NCBI GenBank assembly: GCA_033557465.1
Contig: CM066037.1
Coordinates: forward strand, 200,445,156 to 200,509,155
DNA from: Ichthyophis bannanicus
Taxonomy: Eukaryota > Chordata > Amphibia > Gymnophiona > Ichthyophiidae
DNA length: 64,000 nucleotides
Direction of reading: 5' to 3'
Shown: in pieces, positions 9,140 through 20,706 of the stretch
Layout: each line of letters opens with the position of its first letter
How positions within the stretch are numbered: the first letter of the stretch is position 1
Translations under genes and position numbers: made by a program
Notes under the pieces: model-generated
What the model was told of the DNA's origin: nothing
The model's input: the letters and a program-made list of their open reading frames with translations, nothing else
The model's database searches: none

Positions 9140-10214
9140 CTCTCTGTACCCAGACCCTTGGTGCACTCATCTCTTTCCTTGACTTTCAGTATCATCTTTA
9201 TATTGATGACTCCCAGATCTACCTCTCCATACCTGAAATCTCTCCAGTCTTCCAGACCTGGATCCCTGCCTACCTTTCTGAAATTGCTGCTTGGATGTCT
9301 CACCGCCTCTTGAAACTGAACATGGCCAAAACTGAGCTTCTTATTTTTCCCTCTAAAACCTCCTCGCCTTCCTTTCTCAGTTTCTGTGGATAACTCTCTA
9401 CTCCTCCCTGTTTCCTCAACTCGCAACCTTGGGGTCATCTTTGACTCTTCTCTCTCCTTCTCCACACACATCCATCTGATAGCTAAGACCTGCCATTTCT
9501 TTCACTATAACATCAACAAAATCCACCCATTCCTTTCTGAACACACTACTAAGACACTTATCCACTTCTTAATTACCTCCTGTCTTGACTATTGTAACCT
9601 ACTCCTTGCTAGTCTTCTGCTGAATCATCTCTCTCCCCCTTCAATCTGTTCAACACTCTGCTGTGCAGATAATCTTCTGTCAGCCTCGTCATGCTCATAT
9701 TACCCTCTCCAAGTCACTTCATTGGCTGTCCCTATCCGTTTCCACATCCAGTTCAAGCTTCTCCTGCTGACCTATAAGTGCATTCACTCTGCAGCTCCTC
9801 ACTACCTTTCCTCTCTTATCTCTCCCTTCATCCCTCCTTGGGAACTCTGCTCTTCTGGCATATCGCTTCTATCTGTACTCTTCTCTTCTACTGCTAACTC
9901 CACACATTGCTCCTTTCACCTTGCTGCACCTTACACCAGGAACAAACTACCTGAGTCTGTTCGTCAGGTGCCTTCTATGACCCTTTTCAAATCCAGGCTG
10001 AAAACTCACCTCTTCGCTGCCGCTTTCGTATCTTGACTCACCTGATCTCCTTATGTTTCCTTACCATTCCCCCTAGATGTATCCCTGTCTACACCTACTG
10101 TGTTGTCTGTCTTGACTAGTTTGTAAACTCTGATGAGCAGGGACTGTCTCTTACATAACTGTGCAGCGCTGCATACATCTTGTAGCGCTATACCAATGTT
10201 CAGTAGTAGTAGTA
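9140..10214 (+). mobile_element. L2 LINE, RT C-terminal part and 3' end (segment 2)
   Basis: Continuation of the L2 interrupted by DIRS. It encodes YIDDSQIY at about 9197-9222, then MSHRLLKLNMAKTELL and, in the ORF at 9386-10036, the LINE C-terminus ending in a KSRLKTHLF motif. The 3' UTR has the usual L2-type ending (CTCTGATGAGCAGGGA, then CAGCGCTGCATA) and an AGT trinucleotide tail at 10200-10214. Several frameshifts make it a pseudogene. Confidence 0.88.
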
Positions 10215-11165
10215 AATGAAAGGTAGTCCAATAGTGTGGCAATGATGGGTTGAGAGATGGCCCTTGTGACTGAATGTCTGTCAACGAGGGTATGAATGTA
10301 ATAGGGGAAGTTGAGAGAAATTCTTGGCCAAAGTCTTGTACATTACAGCTGAAAAATGATGGAAATTAGGCAGCAGAAGGCCCAGACCAAAGATGACAAA
10401 GGGTAGAAGTAATAGAGATTGGTGAACAATTGAGAATAATTTTCAAGGACGACTGGAAGAATTCTGAATAGCAGAAGAACTGCTTTTTAGCAGCCATAAT
10501 TTGAGAGTAATAGTATGAGGGAGAGCTCTTTAAAGCAGGCCACATCTGAGGGGGACCTAGTTGAATGCCGATGCCTCTCTGTTTTCTGAAGTTGTCGTCT
10601 GGTAAGGAAGAGCCCAGGATGATACCAAGAAGCACTCTTATTTTTATCTGGAGTAATCATTCTAGCTAGAACATTTTCATCTAATGCCTCCTGCAGGCAT
10701 GAATTCCAGGTAAGTGTTCGTTCATGAATGGATAGTTGTTCAAAGTCCTCCGGAAAGTGGAAACTGAGGGAAGAAAGTGCATCAGCTTTTATAGAAGAAA
10801 GATTCCTAGAAAGATAAGAGGCAGGGGTTTGTTCAGAAGGATTTCGAGAGAGAGTGGGGTAAAGGAGAACTTTAAAAGTAATGAAGAAGGAGTTGGAGTG
10901 AATAATGGCTATTCAGCTTCACGCTTTTGATACTCTAGGCACAGAGAGAACTGAATACTCAAAGGCAAGGCAGTAGTGTAGAATAGCGTCATACCCATCC
11001 CTGAGACAGGTCTCACTGCGGCAAAAGATATGCAAGGAGTGAGTGTGGATTAAGTCGGAAATGACAGCTGTTTTTGAAGGCATGGTTCTGCAGTTTAGCA
11101 GAGCCAGTTGAAGGTCCTTTGGATGATGCTTGAAAAGCTGAGGTAGATGCATATGACAAAAAGAG
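10215..11165 (-). mobile_element. L2-like LINE, endonuclease and linker (segment 1 of the split antisense copy)
   Basis: The minus-strand ORF 10919-11152 encodes the start of an APE-type endonuclease (LALLNCRTMPSKT, then a SETCLRDG motif). The ORF 10366-10635 corresponds to the EN-RT linker. This is the 5' end of the LINE whose remaining parts lie at 2440-2780 and 60-1215. Premature stops are present throughout. Confidence 0.7.
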
Positions 11166-12304
11166 TTACAGTAAATTTAGATACCTTACCTTAGGGGCAG
11201 GACAAAGGTGCTAATAAAAAAATTGATGAGAAAATCTTCGGCCTCACAGAACCGGAATGAGTGGTGGTGATAGGGACACCATGGAAGAAACAGAAAAATA
11301 GGGAAGAAAAGCAAATAGCTAAAAAAAAAAAAAAAAAAACCCAGAAAACTAAGATGATTCAGGCCACGCCCAAGGTTCACCCTTGGGTGCAAAATGCAGC
11401 AGTTTATCTCTGAAAATAGTCATGCTGGACTTCACTCGGCAGCATCGGAAGAGCGGGCTAGGACTGTCAAAACATCTAGTCAAACTTTGTGATATCAGCA
11501 GTAGGGGCTGACATCACTGCTTAACTTGCCCTGTACAACAGGGATGCAAAGAGCTGGCAAGAGTCCCCAAGTCCACTGGCAAGAAGAGAGCTACAGCAGT
11601 GATAAGAGCAGGTCGCAATATCCAGGTTTCACTGGAGGAAGAGAACAGCAAAAGGCAGAAGAGCTGGCAGGAGTCCCTAGGCCTCCATAGCAGAAAGAGG
11701 GCTGCAGTGGGCAAAAGAGCTGGTGGGAGCTCCCAAGCCCTGCCAGCAGGGCTGGCCCAAGGGTTTCTGCCACCCCAGGCAGAAACTCTTACTGTGCCTC
11801 CTGCCTTCCAAGTTGTGATGCCCCCCTCCTGTGCCGAACCACACCACTACTGCCGCTGATTCCATCTCTTGGATGGTTTGGTTGATGCAGTGGTGGCTGT
11901 GGTCCATGGTAGGTCATGTGCTTCGGCACACATCATCTACAGCTTCGAACCCACCTCCGACACAACTTCTGTCGGGGGGGGGGGGGGGCCCCAGAGGCGG
12001 CAGACCATGTGTACCGAAGCACATGGCCTGCTGCCCACAGAGGTCTGTTGCCCAAGTGGCTGCCTAGTGGACAGGCTGGCCCTGTTAGCCTGCCTGCCTG
12101 CCAGCTAGCAGAGAGCAAGCAACAGGCAGAATTAAAAGCAGGAATCTCTGGTTTCTGCCAGCAAAGAGAGAGACCCAAAACCACAAAGAAGAGGCATATG
12201 AGGAACAGAGCCTAAGGAATGGAGTGGGGATAAGGAGGAGAAAAGAAAAAGTGGGGGCAGAGTGTAAGGGAAGGGGCAAGCTTAGGAAGAAAGGAGCAGA
12301 GCAC
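11166..12304. other. Unassigned intronic sequence
   Basis: No credible gene. It contains an A-run near 11320-11338 and a G-run near 11974-11987. The short ORFs on both strands show no family features. Confidence 0.5.
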
Positions 12305-12425
12305 ATAAGAAAATAAGAAATGCCATACTGGGTCAGACCAAGGTCCATCAAACCCAGTATCCTGTTTCCAATCTTGTCCAATCCAGGTCACAAGTGCCTG
12401 GTAGAGTCCCAAAAAGTACACAGGT
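12305..12425 (-). mobile_element. CR1 3'-end fragment
   Basis: Reverse complement of the terminal segment of the CR1 at 35302-37016 (the GGTCTGACCCAGTATGGCAT region and the upstream ACTTGTGACC-type sequence). It is a heavily 5'-truncated insertion. Confidence 0.85.
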
Positions 12426-12439
12426 TCCACAATGCTTGT

Positions 12440-12960
12440 CCTGGAGCAAGCAGTGGGTAAGCAGAGGATAAAGAAAGGGATGGGTTTTAGAAGAGGAGGG
12501 AAGTGAGGGACAGAATGTATTACAAAGGGCAGAGCTAGAGAAGGAAGGAGAAAAGAGAGGATGAGTGCAGGAAGGGAGAGGGGAAGGGAAGGATGGACTA
12601 GAAAGCTGGTGGCAGAGAAATGAGAGAGTGCATGGGTTGGGTGAAAGAGGAAGAATGAAAGAGAGGGTGGGAGGGACAGAGAATAGGTGCAGGAGGGCAG
12701 GGGAAAGTGTAAGGGAAAGAAAGCCTATATGCTACAGCTACACATCAAAAAGCCCCCCCTGGCACATATGCATACTCATGCATCCCCGACAACACACATA
12801 CATGCACACCACATGTACTTGGACACACGCACAGAGCTCCTGACATATGCACTTATGTGCAGACATAAAGAGCCCACAATAAGCATGGGCACGTGCACAC
12901 AGATGCAGCCTCTGACTCACCCTCTGAATCCCACCTTCACAGCTCCACAGATAAATAAAT
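12440..12960 (+). repeat. Purine-rich tract followed by CA-rich tract
   Basis: 12440-12720 is dominated by GGA, GAAAG and GGGA runs on the plus strand. 12740-12960 is rich in CACA and ACATGCAC. The ORFs here are compositional and have no family resemblance. Confidence 0.6.
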
Positions 12961-13159
12961 AAATACATTATACTATTGATTTACAGGTACATAGGCACCT
13001 CATATATACCATAAATCGTCTCATACACTATGCCCTCCCACCGAGATACCCACTCAAACATCTACTACTATTTTGAAACATGTTTTATCATGGCTGTTTC
13101 ATCCAGTTCCCTCTCAGACATGCCTGAGTCTGTGAATGAAGGAAAAGGGAAATGCACCA

Positions 13160-14090
13160 TTATGTAACTATTTATTTATTTATTTATTTATTTATTTGCA
13201 TTTTTTATATACCGCGCTATTTCAATCAGTGCGGTTTACATTTGAACAAAATATACAGCAATGTAACCGGTTACATTGAGTTTACAATGAACAAGGGATA
13301 CAAACTTGGATGAACAAGGATAAACTATGTACATTGAGTTTACAATAAACAAGGGATACAAACTTGGATGAACAGGGATACACTATGTACATTGTTATGT
13401 AAATAGATTGACATCAAATCAGGCATTGTAATATGGAAGTGGATAGGTAACAGGAGGAGTATCAGGCTGGCAAATTTTCTAGTTGAGGTTATGTTAAGCG
13501 TGAATCTTGGTGGAGCTGTGTATTATGTTGGGATTGACTGTGGGGGAGGTGATTGGAATAGTATTTTATGAACAGATGATGTTTGATAGCCCTTCTGAAA
13601 GAAATGATATTGGTGATGGAACGAATTTCTGGGGGAAGAGAGTTCCATGCTCCTGGTGCAAATAGAGAGAAGGCTCTATTGGACGTCGTTTTTGAACATT
13701 TTGTGATTGTTTTTGGCACTTCTAGTTTGTTTAAACATGCCGAGCGTCTGCTTCTGTTGGGTGGAATAGGTTGAATGAGCTCGGAGAGCGGGGTGGGGGG
13801 CTGATTTTTTAAGGCCTTGAAAGTTAGTATGAGGGCTTTGTATATGATTCTAGCTTGTAAAGGCAGCCAGTGTAGGCTCATCAGTACTGGAGTTATGTGA
13901 TCTGATCTAGAAGTTCCGGTGAGTATTCTAGCCGCAGAGTTCATGGCTAGCCGAAGCGGGTTCAATGTTGTTTGTGGGAGTCCAAGGAGTATAATGTTGG
14001 CAAAGTCGAGGTGGGGGGTTACCAATGCTTGGAAAATGGAGCGGAAATCAGAGGGGTTAAGAAGTGGTCGAAGGTCAGACACTCTAAGAG
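13160..14090 (-). mobile_element. L2/CR1-like LINE 3' part with (TAAA)n tail
   Basis: The minus-strand ORF 13489-14082 encodes the RT C-terminus: LVTPHLDFAN, ITPVLMSLHWLPL and GAWNSLPPEIR. The 3' UTR ends in GCGGTATATAAAAAATGC followed by an AAATA repeat (13165-13200 on the plus strand reads TTTA). The tail resembles that of the SINE at 58755-59015, suggesting that this LINE family mobilises that SINE. Confidence 0.85.
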
Positions 14091-14479
14091 GGTAATTTTA
14101 TGAAGCAGTACCCAATTAATGCATGCACATATTTAATTTTTATAAAATACTAGTGTAACTGGCAAAGAATGTAAAGGTAACGTGCAAAGACTTATACTAG
14201 CCCTAGAGCTAGAATAAATTGGCACACATATGTTTAGCAAGTATGCATGTAAATTATAGTATTTCATAACAACATGCATACTTGCTTGCTCCGCCTAAAC
14301 GCCATACTTGTGTAGACCCATAGTGAAAATACATGCGATGCAAACAACACACTTATTTTCCTGCTAGTCGTTATTTTATAAGTCATTGACACACATAGTG
14401 GCCACTTATGAACGTAAATGACTAAAATAAGCATGTATTTTTTAACTTGATTATTTTGTGTTCCCTCTGCTTAGAAAAT

Positions 14480-14950
14480 GAGTCAATATGCAGTTTTTAG
14501 TGGCAAAGTTTTTTATGGAGTGCTGCTCTTCCTTCGCTTAGATTGACTCATATTTATCTCCAATCTAGGAAACTGTTGAAAATGTTTCCATTTGATCAAG
14601 TGTACGGTACTGTTGAATGAATTTGGGTGTTGAAGTTTGACATGGGCTGAAGAGGGGTGCAGAGAAGGAACTCCTATAAGGAATCGAGCATTTTAGCAGA
14701 AGCAAGAAGATTCTGAGTTATTCTGGACCTATTTTGTTGAGTACCTTAAAGACAAGGAAGAGAATTTTCAGCCTGGCAATAGCCTGCCAGTAAAGACCCT
14801 GTAAACCAGTTGGGAAGGGGAGTGATAAGGTCAGATATTTGCAGACCTAGGAGAAAATCAGCTGGCAAGTTTTGGACAATCTGAAGACAGTGTTTAGTTG
14901 AGTTTTTGGCACCCTGAATGTAGCAAGTTGCAGCAATCCAGCCTTGTCAT
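14480..14950 (-). mobile_element. L2-like LINE C-terminal fragment
   Basis: Conceptual minus-strand reading gives broken sequence resembling LQRIQNTAARLL, then SLHWLPV and KALNKIGP motifs, with many stops. It is a separate family or older copy than the one at 13160-14090. Confidence 0.6.
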
Positions 14951-15824
14951 AACCCCTGCATGTGTCACAGGTACCTGATCCGCCCTTAGTAGGTACTGTC
15001 CAGCTTTCATTTCTTTCTACAGGTTATTTATGTAGAGAGATTGTAGTGTTATATATATATATTATAGATCATCTTAAATCATGTGTGTTACTTTGGGCTC
15101 AGTTTTCAAATACCCAGTAAGCATGGGCTAATTTTAGATTTCTGTGTTTAGGGGAATTTTCATTTGAACCTGACCAGCTAAGTTTTCAGTTGATAATACC
15201 TTTCAGGTTTTTTTTGTTGTTTTTTTTAAATAAGAAGGTAGGGCTTTTTTGAAGGGGTGGGGGATACTCTGTGGTACTGAATACCAGCACTTTTTCCATT
15301 GCCAGCTAAAAATGATCCAGGATCCTCGTGCATTAATGAAGAGCCTTGCAAATAAATTCTGTCACATTCGTGCAGCCCTGCCTTTTTTTGCTAGGAAAAG
15401 GGCACTGGCAGAAGGCATGTCCTTTTTTTCACAGTAGGGCAAAAGGGAGGATTCCCATCAGCTCTTTCCCTTTTTAAACGGCTGGGAAGTGGGTAGAAAA
15501 TTTCCAGCTTGTAATTTGACAGATGTGAAATTCAAGAAAAGAGGGGAAAGCAAGTCAGACCATGTGACATTTTTACAATTATAGTTACAGTAAGGAGAGA
15601 AGGTATATAAGGCTACTGAACAGTTCTTCATATTACATTCATTCAGGCAGTTGGGTGGGAAGAAGGACTGGCTCAGGGCAGTTTTTTTTCTTTTGATGCT
15701 GGGCGGTAGGAGAGTTGTTCAGTTAAGTTAAGGCCTGTTATTTGACTGACTAGAGTTAACAGTGTACTTAAGACTTGTCAGTGCTCACCAGTCAAGGTTT
15801 AATAATTCCTAGGAAAGCCAGAAG

Positions 15825-16015
15825 GAGATCTGGGTTCTCTTGGCTGACCTGGCTGTCGAGCTGGTCCCTCCTTCTCAGGTCAGAAAGAGGTTCTACTCCC
15901 GTTACTTTCTGGTTCCGAAAAAGACGGGAGGCTTCCGGCCTATATTGGATCTTCGGAATCTCAACAGATTCCTCTTACTAGAAAAGTTCAAGATGATCTC
16001 TCTGGGAATGTTATC
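15825..16015 (+). mobile_element. DIRS RT fragment
   Basis: Encodes FYSRYFLVPKKTGGFRPILD, followed by a segment equivalent to NLNRFLLLEKFKMISLGML, which aligns with the RT palm start of copy 1 near 5995-6110. It is an isolated scrap of a different DIRS subfamily, with no termini seen. Confidence 0.85.
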
Positions 16016-16609
16016 ACACTTACCTAACATTTACTCTTCATAGGGTCATTTTAGTAGCCACCCTCTGGACCATACCTTAAGAAGGATGAACTGGATGGAG
16101 CTGGTTCTGAGGATGGCTACAAAAATGACTCTATAAAAAGTAAGTGCTAGGAAAGTGTGACATCTTTTGCTGAATAGCACTAATCATATATGATGAATTG
16201 GCAGATTCACTGATGCAGCTTCTCTGCGAAACGGGACCCATTGGAATTGACTGACTGCCTGGAGTGCTCATGCTGAATGAAGAAATAACAATTATTTGTT
16301 ATGCTTGATCAGGCTTTCTGTAAACATTGGGATGATGAGAGGTGTATCTCTCTTTAAAAAATTTTGAGAGGTTGCCAATGATGGTATGAATTGTTTAAAG
16401 TGCATCTAAAGATATTTTGGTCTATACTGGGAACTTTTGTTGAAAAGGGTTTTTTTTATAACCAATAATGATATACTGATTAGCTGATTGATATTGGCTT
16501 TGATACTGAAGTCTTTTTTTCTTCTTAGTAAGATACTCCTGATGCTCTTAAGTCTCAAGTGAAAACACAGTAGGGTTTTTTTGCATATAAGACTGGTAAG
16601 TTTCCTACA

Positions 16610-17560
16610 TCTTCTTCAATAAAGACTGAAGCAAAAAATTAATTCAGTCTCTCCGCTATGACCTTGTCCTCTTAGATCACCTTTTACTCTTCCATCATCT
16701 AATGGTCCAACTGACTGTCTCACAGGTGTTTTGCTATGAATGTACTTGAAAAAGCTGTTATGCGCTTTTGCTTCCACGGCAAGCTTCTTTTCAAATTTTC
16801 TCTTTGCCTGCCTTATCAGTGCCTTGCATTTAACTTGCCAGTACTCATGCTGTTTCCTGTTTTTGTCATTGGCTCTGTTTTCCATTTTCTGAAAGATTCT
16901 CTCTTAGCTATAACATCCTCTCTGACATCACCCATAAGCCATGCTGGCTGTTGATTTAAAGTGTGGAATAAATCTGTTCTGGGCTTCCACGATAGTATTT
17001 TTAAATAATGCCCAAACTTGATGTAAATTCTTAACCTTTGCAATTGCTCCTTTTATTTTTTTCTTAACCATTTTCCTCACTTTATCATAGTCTCCTTTTT
17101 TAAAGTTAAATGCTAGAACAGTGAATTTCCTTGCTATCCTCCCTCCATTTATTAAATAAAATGGCAAGTGACTCCAAAACCATTACCTCTCGTACTATAT
17201 CCTGTGTTCCACTGAGGACTAGGTCTAAAATATCTTCCCCTCATGTTGGTTCCTGAACCAGTTACTCAATAAAGCAGTCATTTATTTCATCTAGAAACTA
17301 TCTCCTTAGCATGTCCTGATGTGACATTGACCCAGTCAATACCGGGTAATTGAAATCTCCCATCATTATTGTGTTGTAAACTTTGTTAACTTTCCTAATT
17401 TCTGTAAGCATTTCATCATCTGTCCGTTTTGACCAGGCAGACGGTAGCACACCCCCACTGCCATGCTCTTCCCCTTTTTACATGGAATTTCAAAGGACAG
17501 TTTCTCCAAATGGGTTAGTTTTGCATATACCATGACAGTTGGGAACCTCACTTCTAAGCC
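16610..17560 (-). mobile_element. CR1 endonuclease-to-RT linker fragment
   Basis: Several overlapping minus-strand ORFs (17366-17551, 16928-17167, 16816-17043, 16616-16885) encode pieces of CR1 ORF2: a GVCYRLPGQN endonuclease piece, then KAKRKFEKKLA-like linker and YIHSKTPVRQSVGPL. The order matches the intact region at 55530-56369. Frameshifts separate the pieces. Confidence 0.85.
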
Positions 17561-17829
17561 AGGGCATGGGGAGTATGATCTCAGTCTCTCAAGATTCTAC
17601 ACTGTATTTTGTTATCAGAAGGGGAACGATCGCTCACACGTGAAGGAGAAGCTTGTATAGAAGTCAATAGCATTGCTCTGTTCTGGCCTGCCTTTGTGTT
17701 GTGCCTAGGGAAGCTAGTCCATAACCAGATGCTGTTTGTTTACGTTCTTTCTAAGAAACTTTCAAACGATAAAACCCCATTTCTAGGATGAAACTAAAGA
17801 GTTCCACTTCCCTGAAAAGGGTACCACAA

Positions 17830-17892
17830 GGCCCTAATGAGTGTTGAACTCAGGACCCCTGGTTTATCAAACCACCATTGATCTACAGAGCC
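17830..17892 (-). tRNA. tRNA-like remnant, GAT anticodon, shortened D arm
   Basis: On the minus strand, GGCTCTG pairs with TAGGGCC as a 7-bp acceptor stem. A 7-nt loop TTGATAA sits on a TGGT/ACCA stem, and a T arm CTGAG-TTCAACA-CTCAT follows. The D arm is about 8 nt too short, so this is a pseudogene or tRNA-derived SINE head, not a functional tRNA. Confidence 0.35.
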
Positions 17893-18273
17893 AACTTGAG
17901 AAGAGTGAGTTGGTCGATTGTAGTATATCTGATATTTCTGGTACAAACTTTGGGATAGATTTCCTAATGCGTGTTTACATGTTAACACATGTTATGTCAC
18001 ATGAATATGTATTAATGCAATGTATTCTCATTTTAGTAAATAGGCCCCATTGCCAGTAATGGTAACTATATTAGCTCTTAGGGGTATGTTTACTAAACCG
18101 TCTTAATGTTACTGGCGCTAGTTGCAGCGATAATGTGAAGAATGCCATATAAGGAGTGGGCGTTCCGGCGGCAAGGTAGCAAGAATCTGTATCGCGCGAT
18201 AGTGGGCGCTGTGGCATGTTAACGCGCGTTAACCCTAAGTTCATGCCAGCACAGTGTTAGAAGCAATAAATAT

Positions 18274-18718
18274 GTAGCCCACTGGTTACTGCAATGACTG
18301 TGCAGGCAGAGGTCATTGGTTCGATTCCACAGTGGTGTTATGTAAGAAGGCTGTCTGAGGCATTTCCTTTTAATTTAAATCAGTGCTGTCTGAGGCATTT
18401 CCTTTTTTAAATTTAAATCAGTGCTGCCAGCAAAAACACCCCCACAGTGCCGTAACCTAAGGTGCCGCATAAGGCGTCCTATTAGGCACTCCAAAGGGCA
18501 CATTATAAAGTGCCCTGTCTGCCAAGACACCTTATAATGTGCCCTATAGGGCACCTTATGAGGCACCTTAGGTTATGGCACTGTGAAGGGTGCTTTTTGC
18601 TGGCAGCACTGATTTAAATTAAAAGGAAAAGCCTCAGACAGCCTTATTAAATAACACCACTGTGGGATCAAACCCATGACCTCTGCCTCCATAGTCATTG
18701 AAGTAACCAGTGGGCTAC
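18274..18718. repeat. 445-bp palindrome with tRNA-like arms
   Basis: GTAGCCCACTGGTTAC at the left pairs with GTAACCAGTGGGCTAC at the right, and homology continues inward to a centre near 18505. Inner arms repeat the motif GGTGCCTTATAAGGCACC in variant forms. The left arm carries a box A-like TAGCCCACTGGTTA and an exact box B, GGTTCGATTCC. Confidence 0.85.
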
Positions 18719-20291
18719 ATCTCTATAGCTACTAACACACTGCAGGATAGAGCAAACCCACCCGTACCCATGATGCACTGCACATGCACATCAGCAGCCT
18801 ACATCTGATCACCAGATGGGGTATGCGCCTCTATAGCACCCCGGCCTGGTAGGGGGAACTGACCGTGTGGGTTACTGGAACAGAGTAGCTATAGACCGTG
18901 ACTTGTGTGGTTCCTGTGCTCACCCTGAGGGTGAGGTGGGGCGCCCAGCACCAGGTCCGCAGCACCTGGCTTAGCTGAGGTAGGCTGTGCTGCAGGTCCC
19001 CATCAGTGCCAGTGTGTGATAGGTAGTCCTTGCAGACACACCTAGGATATACCTGTGTCCATCTGTATTGCCAAGTCATGTCTAGCCCTTGTGGACTATG
19101 ATGCACCCAGAATAGTGCATATCCTGTGTGGTTGCCATGGTCACATGTTATAAGAGAAGGGTGGTGTTTGGACCAAAAAGCGGATTATGTAGCACCACCC
19201 AACCGGCCTTCTGTGGGTCAGGTGGGGGACAGGATCTCCCACCAACAGATCCACAGTCTACATCTCTGCAATGGTGGCAGTAGATGGGACCATCAACCCC
19301 AGTCCTACAGGGCAGTCACTGCAGATCTGTACACATCACATAGGGCACTGGCAGTAGGCCTGGAAAAGCTCAGCTGCCCCCCACCACCAGAGGGCACAGT
19401 CAGTCTCCACTCACTGCATCCTGCAAGGTGTTCCAGCCATACACATGCTAACTGCAGACAGTCTGCTAGCTAGAACATGTTCCTGGAGGAAATGAGTGCA
19501 CCCAAAAATGGGATGTGAGCACACACACCAAGCAGGTATGTCAGTGGTTGGGCCCACAGAAAAGGGAACTCAAAGATATCACTTGAGAGAAATACTGTAT
19601 AGCCATGCCATGGTCACTGCTCAGTCAGGGTGAGAGTGACCCCCCCAGCATGACATGCTGTGGCCACCCTGTCCATGCAGGTGGTGGTCGGGCACTACAG
19701 TATCCCAGCCATTGCCCTATGCACATGCATCCTGCCCAGGCCGCCCTGTCCGGGCCATACCCACAGTACCGTTCTCCTCATTATGCACATTGGCAGGCTA
19801 ACACTGGAAACAGTGCAAGCATTTGGGGGCTCAGTAAGGTGTAGGCAGCCACACAACACTGGATAGACATACACGCACTCCCACACCTATTTCAGCATTG
19901 TGCAAATATAGAGGTGGTTGGCAGCCCTGGCCACGACACCAGTCCTGGGCACAGTGCAGGCATTGCTATGGTACTCAATACTGTTAGGGTCACTCCCCGG
20001 GGTGGTAACCACTGTCAGAAACAAGAACTGAAACATACTCCACAGATATCAGACAGGTTACTATGATGAATCTCTGTCAACAAATTGTGTTTAACTTAGG
20101 ATGTGTTATCTGACATTAACCATAGCAACCTTTTGATATATGTGTAACGTGTTTCCAAGTTTAAGACGGCATTGCTAAGGTATGCAGGTGCTAGTACCAG
20201 TAGCTGATGCTCCGCGCAGGGCCCAACAGCCTGACTCTCCATGAGGCTTTGGATAGTGGAGCCTGTGGATGTTTGTGCCGCTGCTCTAGGG

Positions 20292-20484
20292 CAGAGGTTC
20301 CCAACACTGGTCTTGGTGGGCCAAACACAGTTCAGGTTTTCATGCTGTCCCTAATGAATATGCATGAGATACATATGCATACAATGGGGGCGGTGCATAC
20401 AAATGCATCATAGGCATATTTATTAGGGACAGCATGAAACCTAAATGGTGTTTAGCACTCCAGGACTGCAGTTGGTAAACTCTG
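20292..20484. mobile_element. hAT-like MITE inside Harbinger copy A
   Basis: A 193-bp element starting CAGAGGTTCCCAAC and ending in the inverted form, flanked by the exact 8-bp duplication CTCTAGGG (20284-20291 and 20485-20492). The interior is itself an inverted repeat (CATGCTGTCCCTAAT and its complement). The 8-bp duplication and the CAGRG ends are hAT features. Confidence 0.88.
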
Positions 20485-20629
20485 CTCTAGGGATTGCACA
20501 TGTTTATGGTGTATGTGCTCTGTAGGGTAAAATATGGGCGTTTATGGCGTGTTTATTTTATCTGCAATAAAGGTTCTGTCGTTATTACCACGGTTTAGTA
20601 CTGGGCCAAATTTTAGGGACATGGTTTGC

Positions 20630-20706
20630 AGGAGGCACAGCTGGGACTTGAACCTGTGACCTTCTGCCCCTGAATATACTGGCTGTGTGTACTGCGCCAC
20701 ACTGTT
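20630..20706 (-). repeat. tRNA-like block in Harbinger copy A
   Basis: The minus strand shows a box A-like GTGGCGCAGTA and box B GGTTCAAGTCCC at the normal spacing. The same block is present in copy B (about 32388-32462, plus strand). Confidence 0.55.

Noticed and set aside
12565..12968. ORFs of 76-92 codons in purine- and CA-rich sequence
   Set aside because: Composition alone explains their openness; the peptides are repetitive and lack family features.
13160..13200. TTTA repeats, considered as a CRISPR-like or satellite array
   Set aside because: This is the A-rich tail of an antisense LINE; no spacers and no higher-order unit.
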